Positions 20,962 through 31,486 of a stretch of DNA of 64,000 nt are shown in pieces. The number at the start of each line of letters is the position of its first letter. Positions within the stretch are counted from its first letter, which is position 1. Source of the stretch: Eutreptiella sp. 'Long Island Sound 2002' (Eukaryota > Euglenozoa > Euglenophyceae > Eutreptiales > Eutreptiaceae); NCBI GenBank assembly GCA_964036045.1, contig OZ038381.1:71300242-71364241 (forward strand), in the 5' to 3' direction. The notes under the pieces were generated by a model. The model was not told the origin of the DNA and did no database searches. It worked only from the letters and a program-made list of their open reading frames with translations. The translations under genes and the position numbers were made by a program.

Positions 20962-21377
20962 ATGGGCTATAAGGGCCGGGCTGCGCTACCGTCGCGGTTT
21001 GACGCAGAGTATTGCTACGGGGGCTTGATCTCGGCTGGTCTCACGTCCGTGAGGGCGTCCGTCACCAACCTGTTGCGTCCAGTGGAGGAATGGCACTGCG
21101 GCGGCGCACCGATCCCGTCCATGATGAATATCGAGCATCGCAAGGGGAAACGAAACGCTGTGATCGATCGCCAAGGCTTTGGTGCTGCTGGACGGTGCCC
21201 CCCTTCAACGCCATCTCCGAGCGCCGTGCAGACTGGAAGTACCAAGAATACTACCGATGCCCCGGACCCCAGCAGTCCAGCACCGGAGATATGGACATCC
21301 CCCTGACCCTACAGTGTGAGCTCATCCCTGCCGGCGGCACCGACCCGGACCCTGCCAGCGCAGCCGAGCTGCAGTGA
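20962..21377 (+). pseudogene. small hypothetical ORF with a frameshift
   Basis: A frame from ATG 20,962 reads about 80 residues (GGLISAGLTSVRASVTNLLR, then NIEHRKGKRNAVIDRQGFG). A shift near 21,200 continues in another frame to a stop at 21,377 (PFNAISERRADWKYQEYYR, then an acidic end). The combined reading looks like one protein of about 135 residues, but no family is recognisable. It follows the MPQAAWEALL gene on the same strand by about 200 bases. Confidence 0.3.
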
Positions 21378-22107
21378 AAGCCATTCGCCACTCAAACAGC
21401 GTTCGGAAGCCACCTCCACCGTCCGACTCCTGATGTCTGTTTGTCTGCCTTGGAGAAGGAACGCTTTTCCTACACCCCGAGTACACCTGCCTGTCTGCGA
21501 GGCCCGGTGAAGATTGAGTCCATGGGTGAGAGTCAGTGTGCACGCCCCAAGGACACCGTGATCATTCAGCAGAATTTCCCGAAGACCTAACCGACCCACA
21601 CAGGCCAGGCTGACCTCCACTGACCCACCGCGGCACCACGCGAGACCACGGCACACCACACCACAGCGCGCCACAGAGCAACACACCACAGCACGACGCG
21701 ACGCGACGCGGCACAGAGCGGCACAACACGACACAACTGACCCTAACCTGAGGGACTAACCGAAGCCAGCCACCGCACACCCGGGAAGGCGCCGCGCCAC
21801 CACGCCACACACCGGCACCACAGGCCACACACGGGACCACAGAGCGCCAGGCGACAACGGTGACGGACCACCCAGAAGATTACAGCCGGCACCGCGGAGG
21901 GGTAAGGACACGAGCAACCCCAGCCCCCTAACCCAAAACCACAAGCAGCCGCCTGGCGCAGCCGCCCAGCCGGCAGAGCCAGGACCTAACCCAGCAAGAA
22001 GGCGCGCCGAGCCCACAGTGTACAGAGCCCACCCGACCCATGGGGCCGGAACATGGCCACACAGAACCCAACTGAAAACAGCAGCCCGGAAGACAACACT
22101 GAATACA
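21378..22107. other. no gene; C/A-rich spacer
   Basis: C- and A-rich sequence with many CACGC and CACAC words. Open frames on the minus strand (21,309-21,840, 21,756-22,882) reflect composition only. Confidence 0.5.
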
Positions 22108-22387
22108 GGCCAGTGCGTGCGCCAGCCCAGGGAAGGCAGAGGGAGGAACAGGCAAGCCCCCCCCAAAAAAAAAAAAAAAAAAGGGGGAGGGGGGAAGGGG
22201 AAAAGGCACGAAAACAGCCCACAGCCGCCCAACCACCCGCCAACACCACCACAGGCGGCCAGGCCCCCCCCCCAGACGAAAAAAAAAAAAAAAAAAAAGG
22301 GGGACCCCCGCAGAGGCACAGGCGAACCACCCACCCAAAACCGGCAACACCAAGCCAGTAACAGCGGACCACGGGGAAAAGGGACAG

Positions 22388-22418
<31 letters not shown>

Positions 22419-23304
22419 AGCCACCAGCCCAGCCCGAAAGAAAAGGGATGGAGGGACAGGGACCACAAAACCCGAAAAAAAAAAAAAAAAAGGAAAAAAA
22501 AAAAAAAAACACACCCCGACAACCCAGCCAAGACGGACTGGGCACAGGCGAGACCCGGGCCCGGCACACACGCCCACACCGCGCGCCGGAACCGGAAACG
22601 GCGGGGGGCAAGCGGGACGCCCACGAAACCACACACGTCCCAAAAGCAGACCGAAACCGAAGCCCAACCACGAACACCACAAATAGCCGACACTAGGGGG
22701 ACAACACCACAAAACGAGCCCAAAAACACCCACCCTAAACCCCAGCCAGGACAGACGGGGTTAACAAAACCCGCACCCAACCGCCAACCGGACCCAAACA
22801 CAAACACCACACAACAGTAGGAAACCCAGTGCCCACAGCCCGGGCACTGAGGCAGCCCGTGCCATGCAGGTGACCCGGCCAAACGAGATCCGGAGCCCGG
22901 GGGTAAGGCTGCATCCTAAGGCCTGCGCTGCTTTGGGACTCGAGGCGGAGCGTGCGACACCCAAGCGCCTCGGAACCCTAGTACCAGGAACGTGCATGCA
23001 CGCCTTGGGAACGGGATACGCCAGGAAGTCCGGTGAACCCCTAGGGTTCCGCCCAAAGGAGGGGACGTGCGCAAGCACGGGGGCACACCCTCCCGGCGAG
23101 ACAAGCATGTCACGCTGGCGGCGATCAGCCCTCCCGGCGTAGCCCGGGGCCGCTTTGTTGGGGGCCAACAGTCAGGTCTAGCGGGAAGTAAGCCGCCTCC
23201 CCTCTTCACGCGCGAAGCCTCTTCCTGTTCGTCACAGGGGCGACGCCAGGGGGAACCATGGGGCGCCTCTCCACGACCGAGTGCACCTACCTACCTACCT
23301 ACCT
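22108..23304 (+). repeat. 1.2-kb dispersed repeat, copy 2
   Basis: Matches 1-1,210. It differs mainly by longer poly-A and poly-G tracts (22,164-22,208, 22,278-22,303, 22,386-22,415, 22,474-22,510) and scattered substitutions. It ends in (ACCT)5 at 23,285-23,304. Confidence 0.88.
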
Positions 23305-23470
23305 TGGCTCCTGTTCATCGGTGTGCCCGCGCGGTTTGCTGTGTTGCGTCTGCGGTGTCCTGGGCCACTTGGCTCCTGTTCACCGGTGTGCTCGCTCGGT
23401 GTGTTGTGTTGCGTGTGCGGTGTCCTGGGCCACTTGGCTTCCGTTCACCGGTGTGCGCGCTGTGTGCGGT
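23304..23470 (+). repeat. 65-bp tandem repeat, about 2.5 units
   Basis: Units start at 23,304, 23,369 and 23,434, each opening TTGGCTCCTGTTCA (third unit with one change) and containing GCGGTGTCCTGGGCCACTTGG. A single related stretch lies at 19,919-19,949 in the left half of the same block, linking the two halves. Confidence 0.8.
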
Positions 23471-24037
23471 GCGCGTGTGCCATGGGTGGTTGTGTCCCTC
23501 TTCCTCCCCCCCTAATTTTCGTTTTTTTTTTTGATCGAAAAAAAAGAAAAACAGGGTCGCGCGTACACTGCAGGCACAGGCACGGGCAGCTGGTGCGGCG
23601 GTGCAATAGTCTTGTGTCCCCCGGCGTGTGTCGTCGGTGCTGTGGCGGCGGTCGCGCCCCAGGGGTGCGGCTCGCGCGTCCTGATGTACACGGGCTTGGG
23701 CCAGGGTGGGTTTGGTGAGGTGTCTCTTTGCTTCTGGAGCTGGCTGGTTAGGCGGCTGTGTGGGCTGTGGGTGTGGGCTGTGGTTACGTTGTTCCCTCGG
23801 CGGGCCTGGTTAGGAGTCAAGGGTTAGCGGTTTCGGGGTGTGGCTCGGGTTTGATTTGTGTTTGGGTTTTGGCTCGGTTAGGCGGTTGCGACAGTAGCGG
23901 GCCTGGGTTCGGTGCCTTTGGGCGTAGTGGTGCCCGTTGTCGTGTGCGTTGGCGTCCTTCGGCGTCCGGTTCGTTTGGCGACTTCTTGGCGGGGCCTGGC
24001 GTGGCGCCCCGTGGTGGTGGTTTGCTCGGTAACGGGG
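23471..24037. other. no gene; GC-rich spacer
   Basis: Contains a T-run/A-run pair at 23,520-23,550 able to fold (TTTTTTTTTTTGATCGAAAA) and G/T-rich sequence. I see no supported coding frame. Confidence 0.45.
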
Positions 24038-26417
24038 TTAGGTGGCGGCGCCGCTGGCCGGGGGGTCAGGCGCGTCGTGTTGTGTGGTGCGCAGGGCTCC
24101 TGGGGTTCCGTGGGTGCCGCCGGTGTCGGTGCGCCGACGCTTGTGGGGTGGTGAGGGGGTGTGTTTGTGCGGGGCTGGGCTTTGGGTGATGTCCCACAGG
24201 CGGATGCCGTCTCGCTGTGTCTCCTGGAGGGTCTCCCGCAGGCGCCTGAGGACATACGGGTGGTCCTGGGGCGCGGGGAGGTTGCGGGGGTGGACTCCCA
24301 GGGGGTGGAGCGCATCGGCCAGCATGGCTTCCCATGCGGCTTGCGGCATCCAGCCCCCCGCCGGCCGGAGGCGGCAGTTCTCCACCTACCCCTTGCGGGG
24401 CCGATGGACCAGGCCCTCGAGGGAGGGCTCTCCCCGGGCCCAATTTCGCAGCTCCCAGAGCTGCGTGTGGGTCCAGCGCTGCCACCACTGTCCCTGGGCG
24501 GGCCTGCGGTCTCCGGCGGAGGAGTGGGCCTGGGTGGGTGTGACGGGGTCGTGGGGACCGGTGGCGGTGGCGGGCCTGGGGGATTCCTAGTAGTCCTGTT
24601 CCGTCGGGGTGCACGGGGAGTGGGGGCGCGCGCGGATGTGGACCCGCGGGTATGCGCGCACGATCTCCGCCTTGGGGTTGGGCGGGGACTCGCGGCGGCG
24701 GCGGTAGTGGGGCATGCGCTGTATGTGGGCTGTCATCGAGGGTTGGTAGGGGGGCGGGGACGCTGCTGGCGGACCCTGGCGTTGTTCTGGCCTGGTCAGG
24801 GGCGGTCCTTGGGCCTGGGGTGCGGGCTTTGAGAGGTGGCGGGACGAGGTGCGTCGTGCTTCGGCCGCGGCGCGCTCCGTTATGAAGGTGTTGGCGGCGG
24901 CGTCGCTGACGCTGGGGGGGCGCCGTGCTGGGCGCTGCTGCCTCCGGGCCTGGGACGGCTGGGGCTGAATGTCATAGAGGACGTCCTCGGGGGGCCGGGC
25001 TGGCGCTGCCGTCGTGGCGCCGGGTTTGGACTTGGGTTTGGGCTTGGCTGCGGGTTGCGGTCGTGGCGCGCTGACGGGTTTGGGTGGCTGTTTAGCAGCG
25101 GTCTTGGGTTTCGGCTGGGTCGCGGGTGTGGGCCTCGTCGAAGCGTGGGCCTTGGCGGCGGCGGGGTTGCTTGCGGTGGGGGCGGGTTTGGGGGCCCGTT
25201 TGGGAGGTGTCCCCCGCGGCCTCGGGGGTGGAGTGCTGGATGAGGACGTGGTGGTGGTGGTGGATGAGGTGGTCGTCGTGGTGGAGGTTGTGGAGTCGGA
25301 GGCGGAGGAGAGGGCTGTGGGAGACGGCGGAGGGTCCTGGGCTTCGGGGGCGGGCGTATGATGCTGGGTCCTGCAAGTAGCGAGAACGAGGGTGCGGGTT
25401 CGGGAACCGGGCGTGCGCGCGCGTTTTCCCTGGTGATCCGTGCGTGCTGGTGCTGGTGTGGCGGCGTAGTTGCGGCTGCGCGGGCACGTGGGTTACCCGG
25501 GGGGTGGCCATATCTGCTCCAGGAACTGCGGGTGTGTTTGCTGGAGGTAGTCGAGGGTGCGGAAGAGGCATCGCTGGATGCCGGGCATGTCCTCCTCTGT
25601 GAGGTGGGGGTAGTTTTGGGCGGGGGTGTCTGGGCCCGGCCACAGCAGCGCCATGAGGCGGACTGCCACCATGTATGGGCAGAGCTGTAGGGTGGTGGGG
25701 CGTGGGGGGGTGGGTCCCCTGCGGTTTGGGGGGGCTTCCCTCTGCTGGGGGCACAGCGTGACCACCCACACCCACCGGTCCGTGGGGATCCCCCGGGTCC
25801 GTTGGGTCCAATTGGCGAGGCAATACATCGCCCTACCAAGGCCCTGGCTGCCGCTTCGGATGGAGAGCAGCGTGTTCAGGGATTTGCGTTCCCACGTGCC
25901 CCAGATGTGGGGGTCGTCCGGGTCGTCCCCCCTGGCGTACGTGTCGAGGCCTGGGTTGTGTGGGGGGGGGGCGTAGTCGGCGGGGAGGAGGGAGTGGGTG
26001 CCGTGTACCACCCAGTGGTCAGTGGGTGCGTGGTAGTGGGTGGTGGAGAGGGTGTAGTGCAGATTGTACATGAGGGTCATGTACGTCGAGGGGGCTGGCT
26101 GCCGCTCGTCGGGGGTAGGGATGTCCGCCGGGACGTGGTGCCGGAAGTTGCTCAGGGAGGCCATCCGGGCTACCCATGTTTCCCGCTCCCACTCTTTGGT
26201 GTTGTCGGGGGTGGCGCCGGGTGGGGGGTGGGCCATGTTGGGCTCGCGGTAGCGGGTGCGGCCCTGGGTGCTGTCCCGCTCCGGCACGGGGTGTCCGACT
26301 AGGTGTCGCCCCCAGTCGATGGGGGGCAGCCAGATCCGGCTCCCCGTGGGGGGCGGGCTCTCGCCGTCTGGGGTGGCGCGTGCGGGGCGGTCGTGTCTGG
26401 CGACGTGGAGAGAGGAG
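24038..26417 (-). pseudogene. relative of the MPQAAWEALL gene, 5'-truncated and frameshifted
   Basis: Read on the minus strand there are three parts. First, 26,417-25,493: about 308 ordered residues with many Trp/Tyr/His (THYHAPTDHWVVHG, DPHIWGTWERKSLNTLL, LDYLQQTHPQFLEQIW). The frame upstream of 26,417 is only antisense pol, so the gene is 5'-truncated at the block edge. Second, after a shift near a C-run at 25,495, a Thr/Pro/Ala/Lys-rich linker runs in a frame without ATG to TAG at about 24,592. It includes Thr/Ser runs near 25,235-25,300 and the stretch LYDIQPQPSQARRQQRPARR. Third, in the same frame past two stops, 24,520-24,038 carries WELRNW and MPQAAWEAMLADAL, matching the plus-strand gene at 19,691-20,767. 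Function unknown; possibly the gag- or ORF1-type protein of the inserted element. Confidence 0.5.
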
Positions 26418-27507
26418 AAGAAAACCCAGAACCACTCAGGGAGTATTCCTAACATGGAAAACACCCTGGAGCGTATTGCCAAATGCAGGTATAAGACCAA
26501 AATGGACAAACACTCTGGTTTCTGGCAGGTGGACCTAACCGCCGCAGCTCAGGAGCTGTTGGCCTTTATAACCCCTAAGGGTCGTGTCTTCAAGTGGAAG
26601 GTTATGCCTTTCGGGATGGCTAATGCCCCAGCGCTCTTCCAGGAGCTTATGAACAAAATTTTGTACATACTGAGGCGCAGGCCTCTAGTACAAGAGTTGA
26701 TTTCTCGGGCCGCAGAAATGGAGGCTCACATCGACGACGTGAGTTTGGGTACTAATACCAAAGAGGACCATGTCCTTCTCCTCCGTGAATTTTTCATTTT
26801 CTGTCAAGAAAACCATCTCCGAATGAAAGTCGAAAAATGTGAGTTTATGAAAGAGGAGATGGAGTATTTGGGTTTCGACGTGGGGTATGGCTGGTGGAAA
26901 CCAGCCGCGTCTAAGATGCAGCCCCTACAGGACATGCAGATTCGCGATGACCCTAAGAAGGGCCTACACAATGTGAGAAGTTTTGTGGGCGCCTGTAATT
27001 TCTTTCGGCGTCGAATCCACAATTTTACTTACTCCTCTGCACCCCTCACTGACCTAATCAAGAAAACTACTCCCTGGAGGTGGACCTCCAGAGAGGAAGA
27101 GTGTTTCCAGGAGTTGAAGAAGAAGATTGCCTCCTCCAACTGCCTGGGAGTGCCCCGCCCTGAGGGCGAGATAGTCCTGATCACTGATGCCAGTGATTTA
27201 GGGGGGGGAGGTACGATCTACCAATGGCAGGAGCTTAACCCCGCTGAACTAACCCACTGCCATTATCGTACTACTGGACTGAACCGTGACGGTTCGTTGA
27301 AACATGACTATCCTACCAGTGAGTGGCGACCGGTGCCACTGGGACACTGGAATTGGAAATGGAACAAATCGCGTTCCAATTACAGCACCTATGACCAGGA
27401 ACTCCCGGCCGGTATGTTGGTGCTATCGTCACAATCCCGACTTCTGGGATCTAACCCTATTGTCTGGCTGTGTGACCAGGAGCCTGTGAAGTCTTTTCAG
27501 AAGGGCC
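26418..27507 (+). repeat. 1.09-kb direct duplication, second copy
   Basis: Matches 18,243-19,333 with scattered differences. It joins seamlessly to the rest of pol on its right, so this is the original right part and 18,243-19,333 the copy abutting the left side of the block, or the reverse. Confidence 0.9.
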
Positions 27508-28649
27508 AACCACCAGAGAAAGCAAAGCTAAAAAGGTGGTGGACTTACCTGAGCCAGTTCAGGCTGACAGTGCATCATATCCCCGGGATAAAGAATGAAC
27601 TGTCTGACTATATAACGCGCAACAACTTCGATGCGCTTATTGGTGAGAGCTCTGAGGCGCTCCCCAGAGAGGCTGTCCAGCGTATGGATGTCCAGCTTGA
27701 CCTGTCCATGCGCACTGCTGGAATCCTGGAGGGTTGGAGTCTAACCGACTATCAGTCAGAGTATGAAGAAATTCTCCAAACCCTCAGCACTGGTCTCGAA
27801 CCCCGTGTCATTGACGGGCACCAGTGGTATAAAATCAATCAGTACCTCTTCTACGAGGACCGAATTGTGGTGCCTGAGGCACGACTGGATGGGTGCCTAC
27901 AGTGGTCCCATCTCAGTTCTGGTCACACTGGCGCTAATCGCTCAGTGGATTTCTTCCGTGAGTGTTTCTACTCTAGTCTAACCCTGACTGAACTGAGGTC
28001 GCGTATGCAGACCATTGTGGATGCTTGTGGCTGTCATGCCAGCAAGCAGAGCGACAGTAGGGATAGGGGCCTGATCTCCAGCTTACCCATACCCTATTGT
28101 GCGAACTCTCTTCTCTACGTGGATTTCATCCACGGCCTACCACGCTTTGGCGGCTATGATAGTTGCCTCGTGGTCACCTGTGGTCTCTCTCGCTTCACCC
28201 GTGTGTTCCCTTGCAATAAGAAAATCACAGGTGAGCAGACTGTGAAAATGTTGGTCGAACAATGGTTTGAACCCTATGGAGCACCTAAGCAGGTGCACTC
28301 TGATGAGGATGTACGCATCTGCAGTGACACTGGGTGGTACAAACGAGTGCTAAATGTCCTCAACGTTGCGGTAACCACAGGTGTGCCCTATACCCACACG
28401 TCTAACCCTCTCTGTGAGAGACAGAACCGTGTGGTGGAGCAAAACTTAAGAATCCTGATGAAACAGGAGCGCACCAAGGACTGGGTACGCCTAGTGCCCT
28501 CGGCAGTGCTGACCATGAACTCACAGCGGAGCTCTTCTACGGGTTTCACCCCCCACAAACTGTTCCATGGAGGACGACCTGCTTGGTTCTTCAAAACCCC
28601 CTTTCCTGAGGACTTCAAGAGCCCTGTGGGATGGCTATGGGTTATCTGA
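26421..28649 (+). CDS. pol: element A RT, RNase H and integrase (open, partial)
   Basis: One open frame of about 740 codons, lacking its natural start because pol is continuous with upstream sequence. In order: RT with MPFGMANAPALFQ and HIDD (26,727-26,738); RNase H with LITDASDLGGGG and YDQELPAGM; the integrase zinc-binding region with H-x4-H (SHLSSGHTG) but an atypical ACGCH in place of C-x2-C; and the integrase core with VDFIHGLP, HSDED and LCERQNR. From the second Asp of HSDED to the Glu there are 35 residues, the canonical DD35E spacing. The HIDD box replaces the usual YxDD. The frame ends at 28,649 through an internal deletion that removes the rest of the integrase C-terminus. Confidence 0.9.
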   Translation, partial: KTQNHSGSIPNMENTLERIAKCRYKTKMDKHSGFWQVDLTAAAQELLAFITPKGRVFKWKVMPFGMANAPALFQELMNKILYILRRRPLVQELISRAAEMEAHIDDVSLGTNTKEDHVLLLREFFIFCQENHLRMKVEKCEFMKEEMEYLGFDVGYGWWKPAASKMQPLQDMQIRDDPKKGLHNVRSFVGACNFFRRRIHNFTYSSAPLTDLIKKTTPWRWTSREEECFQELKKKIASSNCLGVPRPEGEIVLITDASDLGGGGTIYQWQELNPAELTHCHYRTTGLNRDGSLKHDYPTSEWRPVPLGHWNWKWNKSRSNYSTYDQELPAGMLVLSSQSRLLGSNPIVWLCDQEPVKSFQKGQPPEKAKLKRWWTYLSQFRLTVHHIPGIKNELSDYITRNNFDALIGESSEALPREAVQRMDVQLDLSMRTAGILEGWSLTDYQSEYEEILQTLSTGLEPRVIDGHQWYKINQYLFYEDRIVVPEARLDGCLQWSHLSSGHTGANRSVDFFRECFYSSLTLTELRSRMQTIVDACGCHASKQSDSRDRGLISSLPIPYCANSLLYVDFIHGLPRFGGYDSCLVVTCGLSRFTRVFPCNKKITGEQTVKMLVEQWFEPYGAPKQVHSDEDVRICSDTGWYKRVLNVLNVAVTTGVPYTHTSNPLCERQNRVVEQNLRILMKQERTKDWVRLVPSAVLTMNSQRSSSTGFTPHKLFHGGRPAWFFKTPFPEDFKSPVGWLWVI

Positions 28650-28791
28650 GGCGACCTGGGAACCTATGTCAGCCTTCATACAACCAGATGGGAGTATCAA
28701 CCCCATCTTCCGCACTTACCTCGTTGAGAACAACGAGGGGCAGCTCCTAACCCGTGCTGAGACTATGTCCCAGCGTAAGAAGCGAAACTAA
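28626..28791 (+). pseudogene. pol: chromodomain-like tail of element A pol after a deletion
   Basis: In the next frame the sequence reads WDGYGLSEATWEPMSAF, which fits the chromodomain core (W-x-G-Y ... TWEP), then about 40 residues ending in a Lys/Arg-rich terminus at 28,791. It follows directly on the integrase segment EDFKSPVG, with no integrase C-terminal domain between. Element B retains that domain (35,700-35,960), so a deletion of a few hundred bases is inferred. Chromodomains at the integrase end define the chromovirus branch of Ty3/gypsy. Confidence 0.65.
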
Positions 28792-28797
28792 TTGCCC

Positions 28798-31479
28798 TGT
28801 GTCAGTCTACTGACAGGTGCAGTGAGCACTCTTCTGCAGACGTGCCTGTGTATGGGTGTAAGAGCAGTTGTCACAGTTGCCCCGCATTGCATCGCAGGAC
28901 AGGACCGTTAGCCCCCCGTGACAACCACTCCCTGGCCGAAGGCCATTGGTTTTTTCACAGACTACTGCTTACTGAGCACTGCACTGACCCTGTCTGTGCC
29001 CTGCAGACCCATGCCTATGGTTTCCAGCGTGGGCCAGGTGGCCGCTTATCAGGATTGCAGCCACCCAGCGAGTGTATGCCTTGTTGACCATGTGTTGCAT
29101 GGGGACTGCCCTGATGTAATGACCTTGGGGAGCCAACGAAGAACGGTGGCTTACTACACCAGGGGGGAATGACAAGCAAGGTGTTATGAGGCAAGGTGTC
29201 TCTTCCCTCCTTGGGGACAGGCGAGCCCACAGTTAGGACCCCTGACTGGTCCAGACCCATGGGGTTCTACCATTCCTTACAGGGTGTACCACACCCCTAT
29301 GTGTGCTACGTATGTCTGTGTGTGTCTGACTTCTCTCCCCGGCGTGGCTCCCGGAGACCGGGCTTCGCTGACGTCGGACCGAAGCTCCTAATCAGGTACT
29401 ATTACCACTCCTATGGCGCCCAATTTCTGTGCTGGCGCCTATCCTTGGGGGAAGACGGCAAAAGCCCTACCTACTACAGGGGAGGGGTGGCCAAGTGTGC
29501 TAAGGGCGTACAAAACGCCCATTTTTGCTACAGGCCAAAAGCTAACGCACTCCCCTGCCCACGGGGAAAAGCACGCGGGACAGGAGGCACCACTACACTA
29601 CACTCACTAACGCCAGCACCGGCCTTCGAAGGCAGGGTGAGCACTCATCACTTGCACTCAACTCCTGCCAGGCCTGCTGACCCTAACCCCTACACACACT
29701 ACTGGGTGCTGCTGTCGAAGATGTCTCGGGTCCTAATGACGCTCCTGTGAAGAAGACAAGAAAACACAGCGCTGCTAAGCAACTGTGGCCTAACAGGGGA
29801 CGCCACAACGCGTTTTCCCTGCTAGGGCTTGGAGGGAAGGGGTGCTCTTGTTGTGTGCACAGCGCGGATGTCGATGAAGTCGAGCTGCCCTCGCCACTCC
29901 TGGCTGAGGAACAGTCAATTGATTTGTGATCAGCGCCCCTGTTTTGCTGGGGCAGAAAAATGGGTAGCCGCCGAAGGCAGCTGCTGCGTGCACCAATCAC
30001 CCTGAACCTCTCCCACCTGTACAACAGGGGCAAAAGAAGGGGTGTTTGCGGCGGAGGAACCAAGCCACACTCCACGTATTATACGCTTCTCAGTGTGACC
30101 TATAATACACTGTCCGCAAACACACCCTGTCAAGCAAGCAAGCGTTAAGAGACTCCTCAGGTTCTCTTACAGAACGTACCGAGGAGCCCCTGGGTAACCT
30201 AAACAAGGTTTACCGTGCGCAATTCGCGTGGCCTACGCTTTAATGCATGATGTGCACGCAGGGAAGGGAGGGAGAACCATAACCACAATGACTCTACCAG
30301 GAGGTGAGCTCCTCCTGGGCTAACTTACCTTACTCACCATGCATCGTGTGAATGCCGAAATGAAGCGAACACAAAACAAGCCTAAGCGTTTTAAGCAACC
30401 CTACTTTAACGCTACGGCTGCACACGAACAAACACTTTCTTTTCTTTAACCTGTGAAGAGAGAACAAGGATGAATTGGGGTACCGGGAAAGCGTCGCAGC
30501 GTGTGAATGCCTCAATTAGGCACATGCATCGCAAGCACAGCGCATATTCTAACCCTACGTGCGCGCTGCACGCTCCATTCGCATCGCATACCTTTCATTC
30601 CTGTTTTGACCTGTGCAGAGCACGAGAGAGGAACACCCGACCCCCCAACGAGCACAGCGTTGACAACCCTAACGTTTTGACAAAACAACCAACACGAACG
30701 CAATGCGTGCGTGTGAGATGACACTGACATACCTGAGAGGTGGGTTGTTGACCTGCTCTCTGGTGTGGGTTGAATTTGAATACTTTTCTCTGAAGTTTAT
30801 AAAAAATTTGATGCAACTGTGCAAAAATTTCCTTTAGAATTTTAAAAACTACGGCTCATACCTTCTTTTTCAAAAGCCGTTTACGCTTGCGCAACCTTGT
30901 TGTTGAGGTCCGCTTCCTTTGCGCTTGTCTGCGACTTTGAGTTATGTGTAAAAATGACGATTTCGCGCGTGGTTTCGTCGATTTTCAACGATTTCACTTG
31001 CTAAATCGCAACCCCTTCCGCTAAACCGCAGGAATCACTCGCTGTTGATTACATTTTCTATTTTTTCCAGCTCCTGGAGATTTGTGTCCTCCATTGGGAG
31101 TATTGCTCCGCCCTGGCCCTTGGTCAGGACGTTTATCAAAACGCTGTTTATACAGCGATAGCCGTCTGCAGTAGAGCTTTCGGCTGTACCCTAGCAGGCA
31201 AGCATATGTGCTCTAGGGAGGGAGTCCTCGGTTCAAACCCCACTACCCCCAAACTTTTTCCAAAAGTTTTCGTCGCACGCCGGCGACTTTTGAGGAATGC
31301 CCCATCGAAGGGACATCATTCACGGTACATTACACTGTTTTTCAAGGGTACCTACAGTGTGATAGGCTTCTATGAACTGATGAGGATGTTTTTGGTAAGT
31401 TTAATGCATTTTCTGAGGTAATCTTGGGAATATTTGAGCCTTTTTCCTTGGTCCTACTAGCTTACCTAACTAGTACTCC
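28798..31479. other. long 3' untranslated region of element A; no gene
   Basis: About 2.7 kb between the end of pol and the 3' LTR without a supported frame. No envelope-like ORF (signal peptide, transmembrane segment) is visible. A stretch at 31,180-31,260 contains a perfect polymerase III B-box-like GGTTCAAACCC but no full tRNA fold. Confidence 0.5.
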
Positions 31480-31486
31480 AGGGGGG
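31480..31486 (+). promoter_or_regulatory. polypurine tract of element A
   Basis: AGGGGGG lies directly before the 3' LTR, the expected place for the plus-strand primer of reverse transcription. Confidence 0.75.

Larger units (their letters stand above)
19334..26417. mobile_element. 7.1-kb GC-rich block inserted in element A
   Basis: This block is foreign to pol: GC-rich, with Pro/Arg-rich coding, purine tracts and a copy of the 1.2-kb repeat from the window start. It is flanked by the 1.09-kb direct duplication of A sequence. Inside, 19,335-23,304 is bounded by inverted tetranucleotide tracts ((AGGT)5 left, (ACCT)5 right). The remaining 23,305-26,417 carries a minus-strand gene related to the plus-strand gene of the left part. 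No short target duplication is visible. It may be one element with an internal inversion or two elements. Confidence 0.7.

Noticed and set aside
22080-22700. Lys/Pro-rich plus-strand ORFs encoding poly-Lys stretches
   Set aside because: Generated by poly-A tracts; copy 1 at 1-600 has different tract lengths and a different frame.
21756-22882. Minus-strand ORFs of 250-325 codons rich in Phe, Gly and Cys
   Set aside because: They are the reverse of A/G homopolymer tracts in the 1.2-kb repeat, and several frames are open at once.
19335-23304. Classical DNA transposon with inverted (AGGT)5 ends
   Set aside because: No target-site duplication flanks the unit and no transposase is recognisable, so I keep it only as one hypothesis.
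26256-26417. N-terminal extension of the long pol frame upstream of 26,418
   Set aside because: This part belongs to the GC-rich inserted block and is open by chance; homology to pol begins at 26,418.
31140-31262. tRNA gene or tRNA-derived SINE suggested by GGTTCAAACCC
   Set aside because: The B box is perfect, but no acceptor stem, anticodon arm or matching A box could be folded around it.
28798-31486. Envelope-like third ORF in the long 3' region of element A
   Set aside because: Only short frames exist; no signal peptide, transmembrane anchor or Cys pattern is seen.
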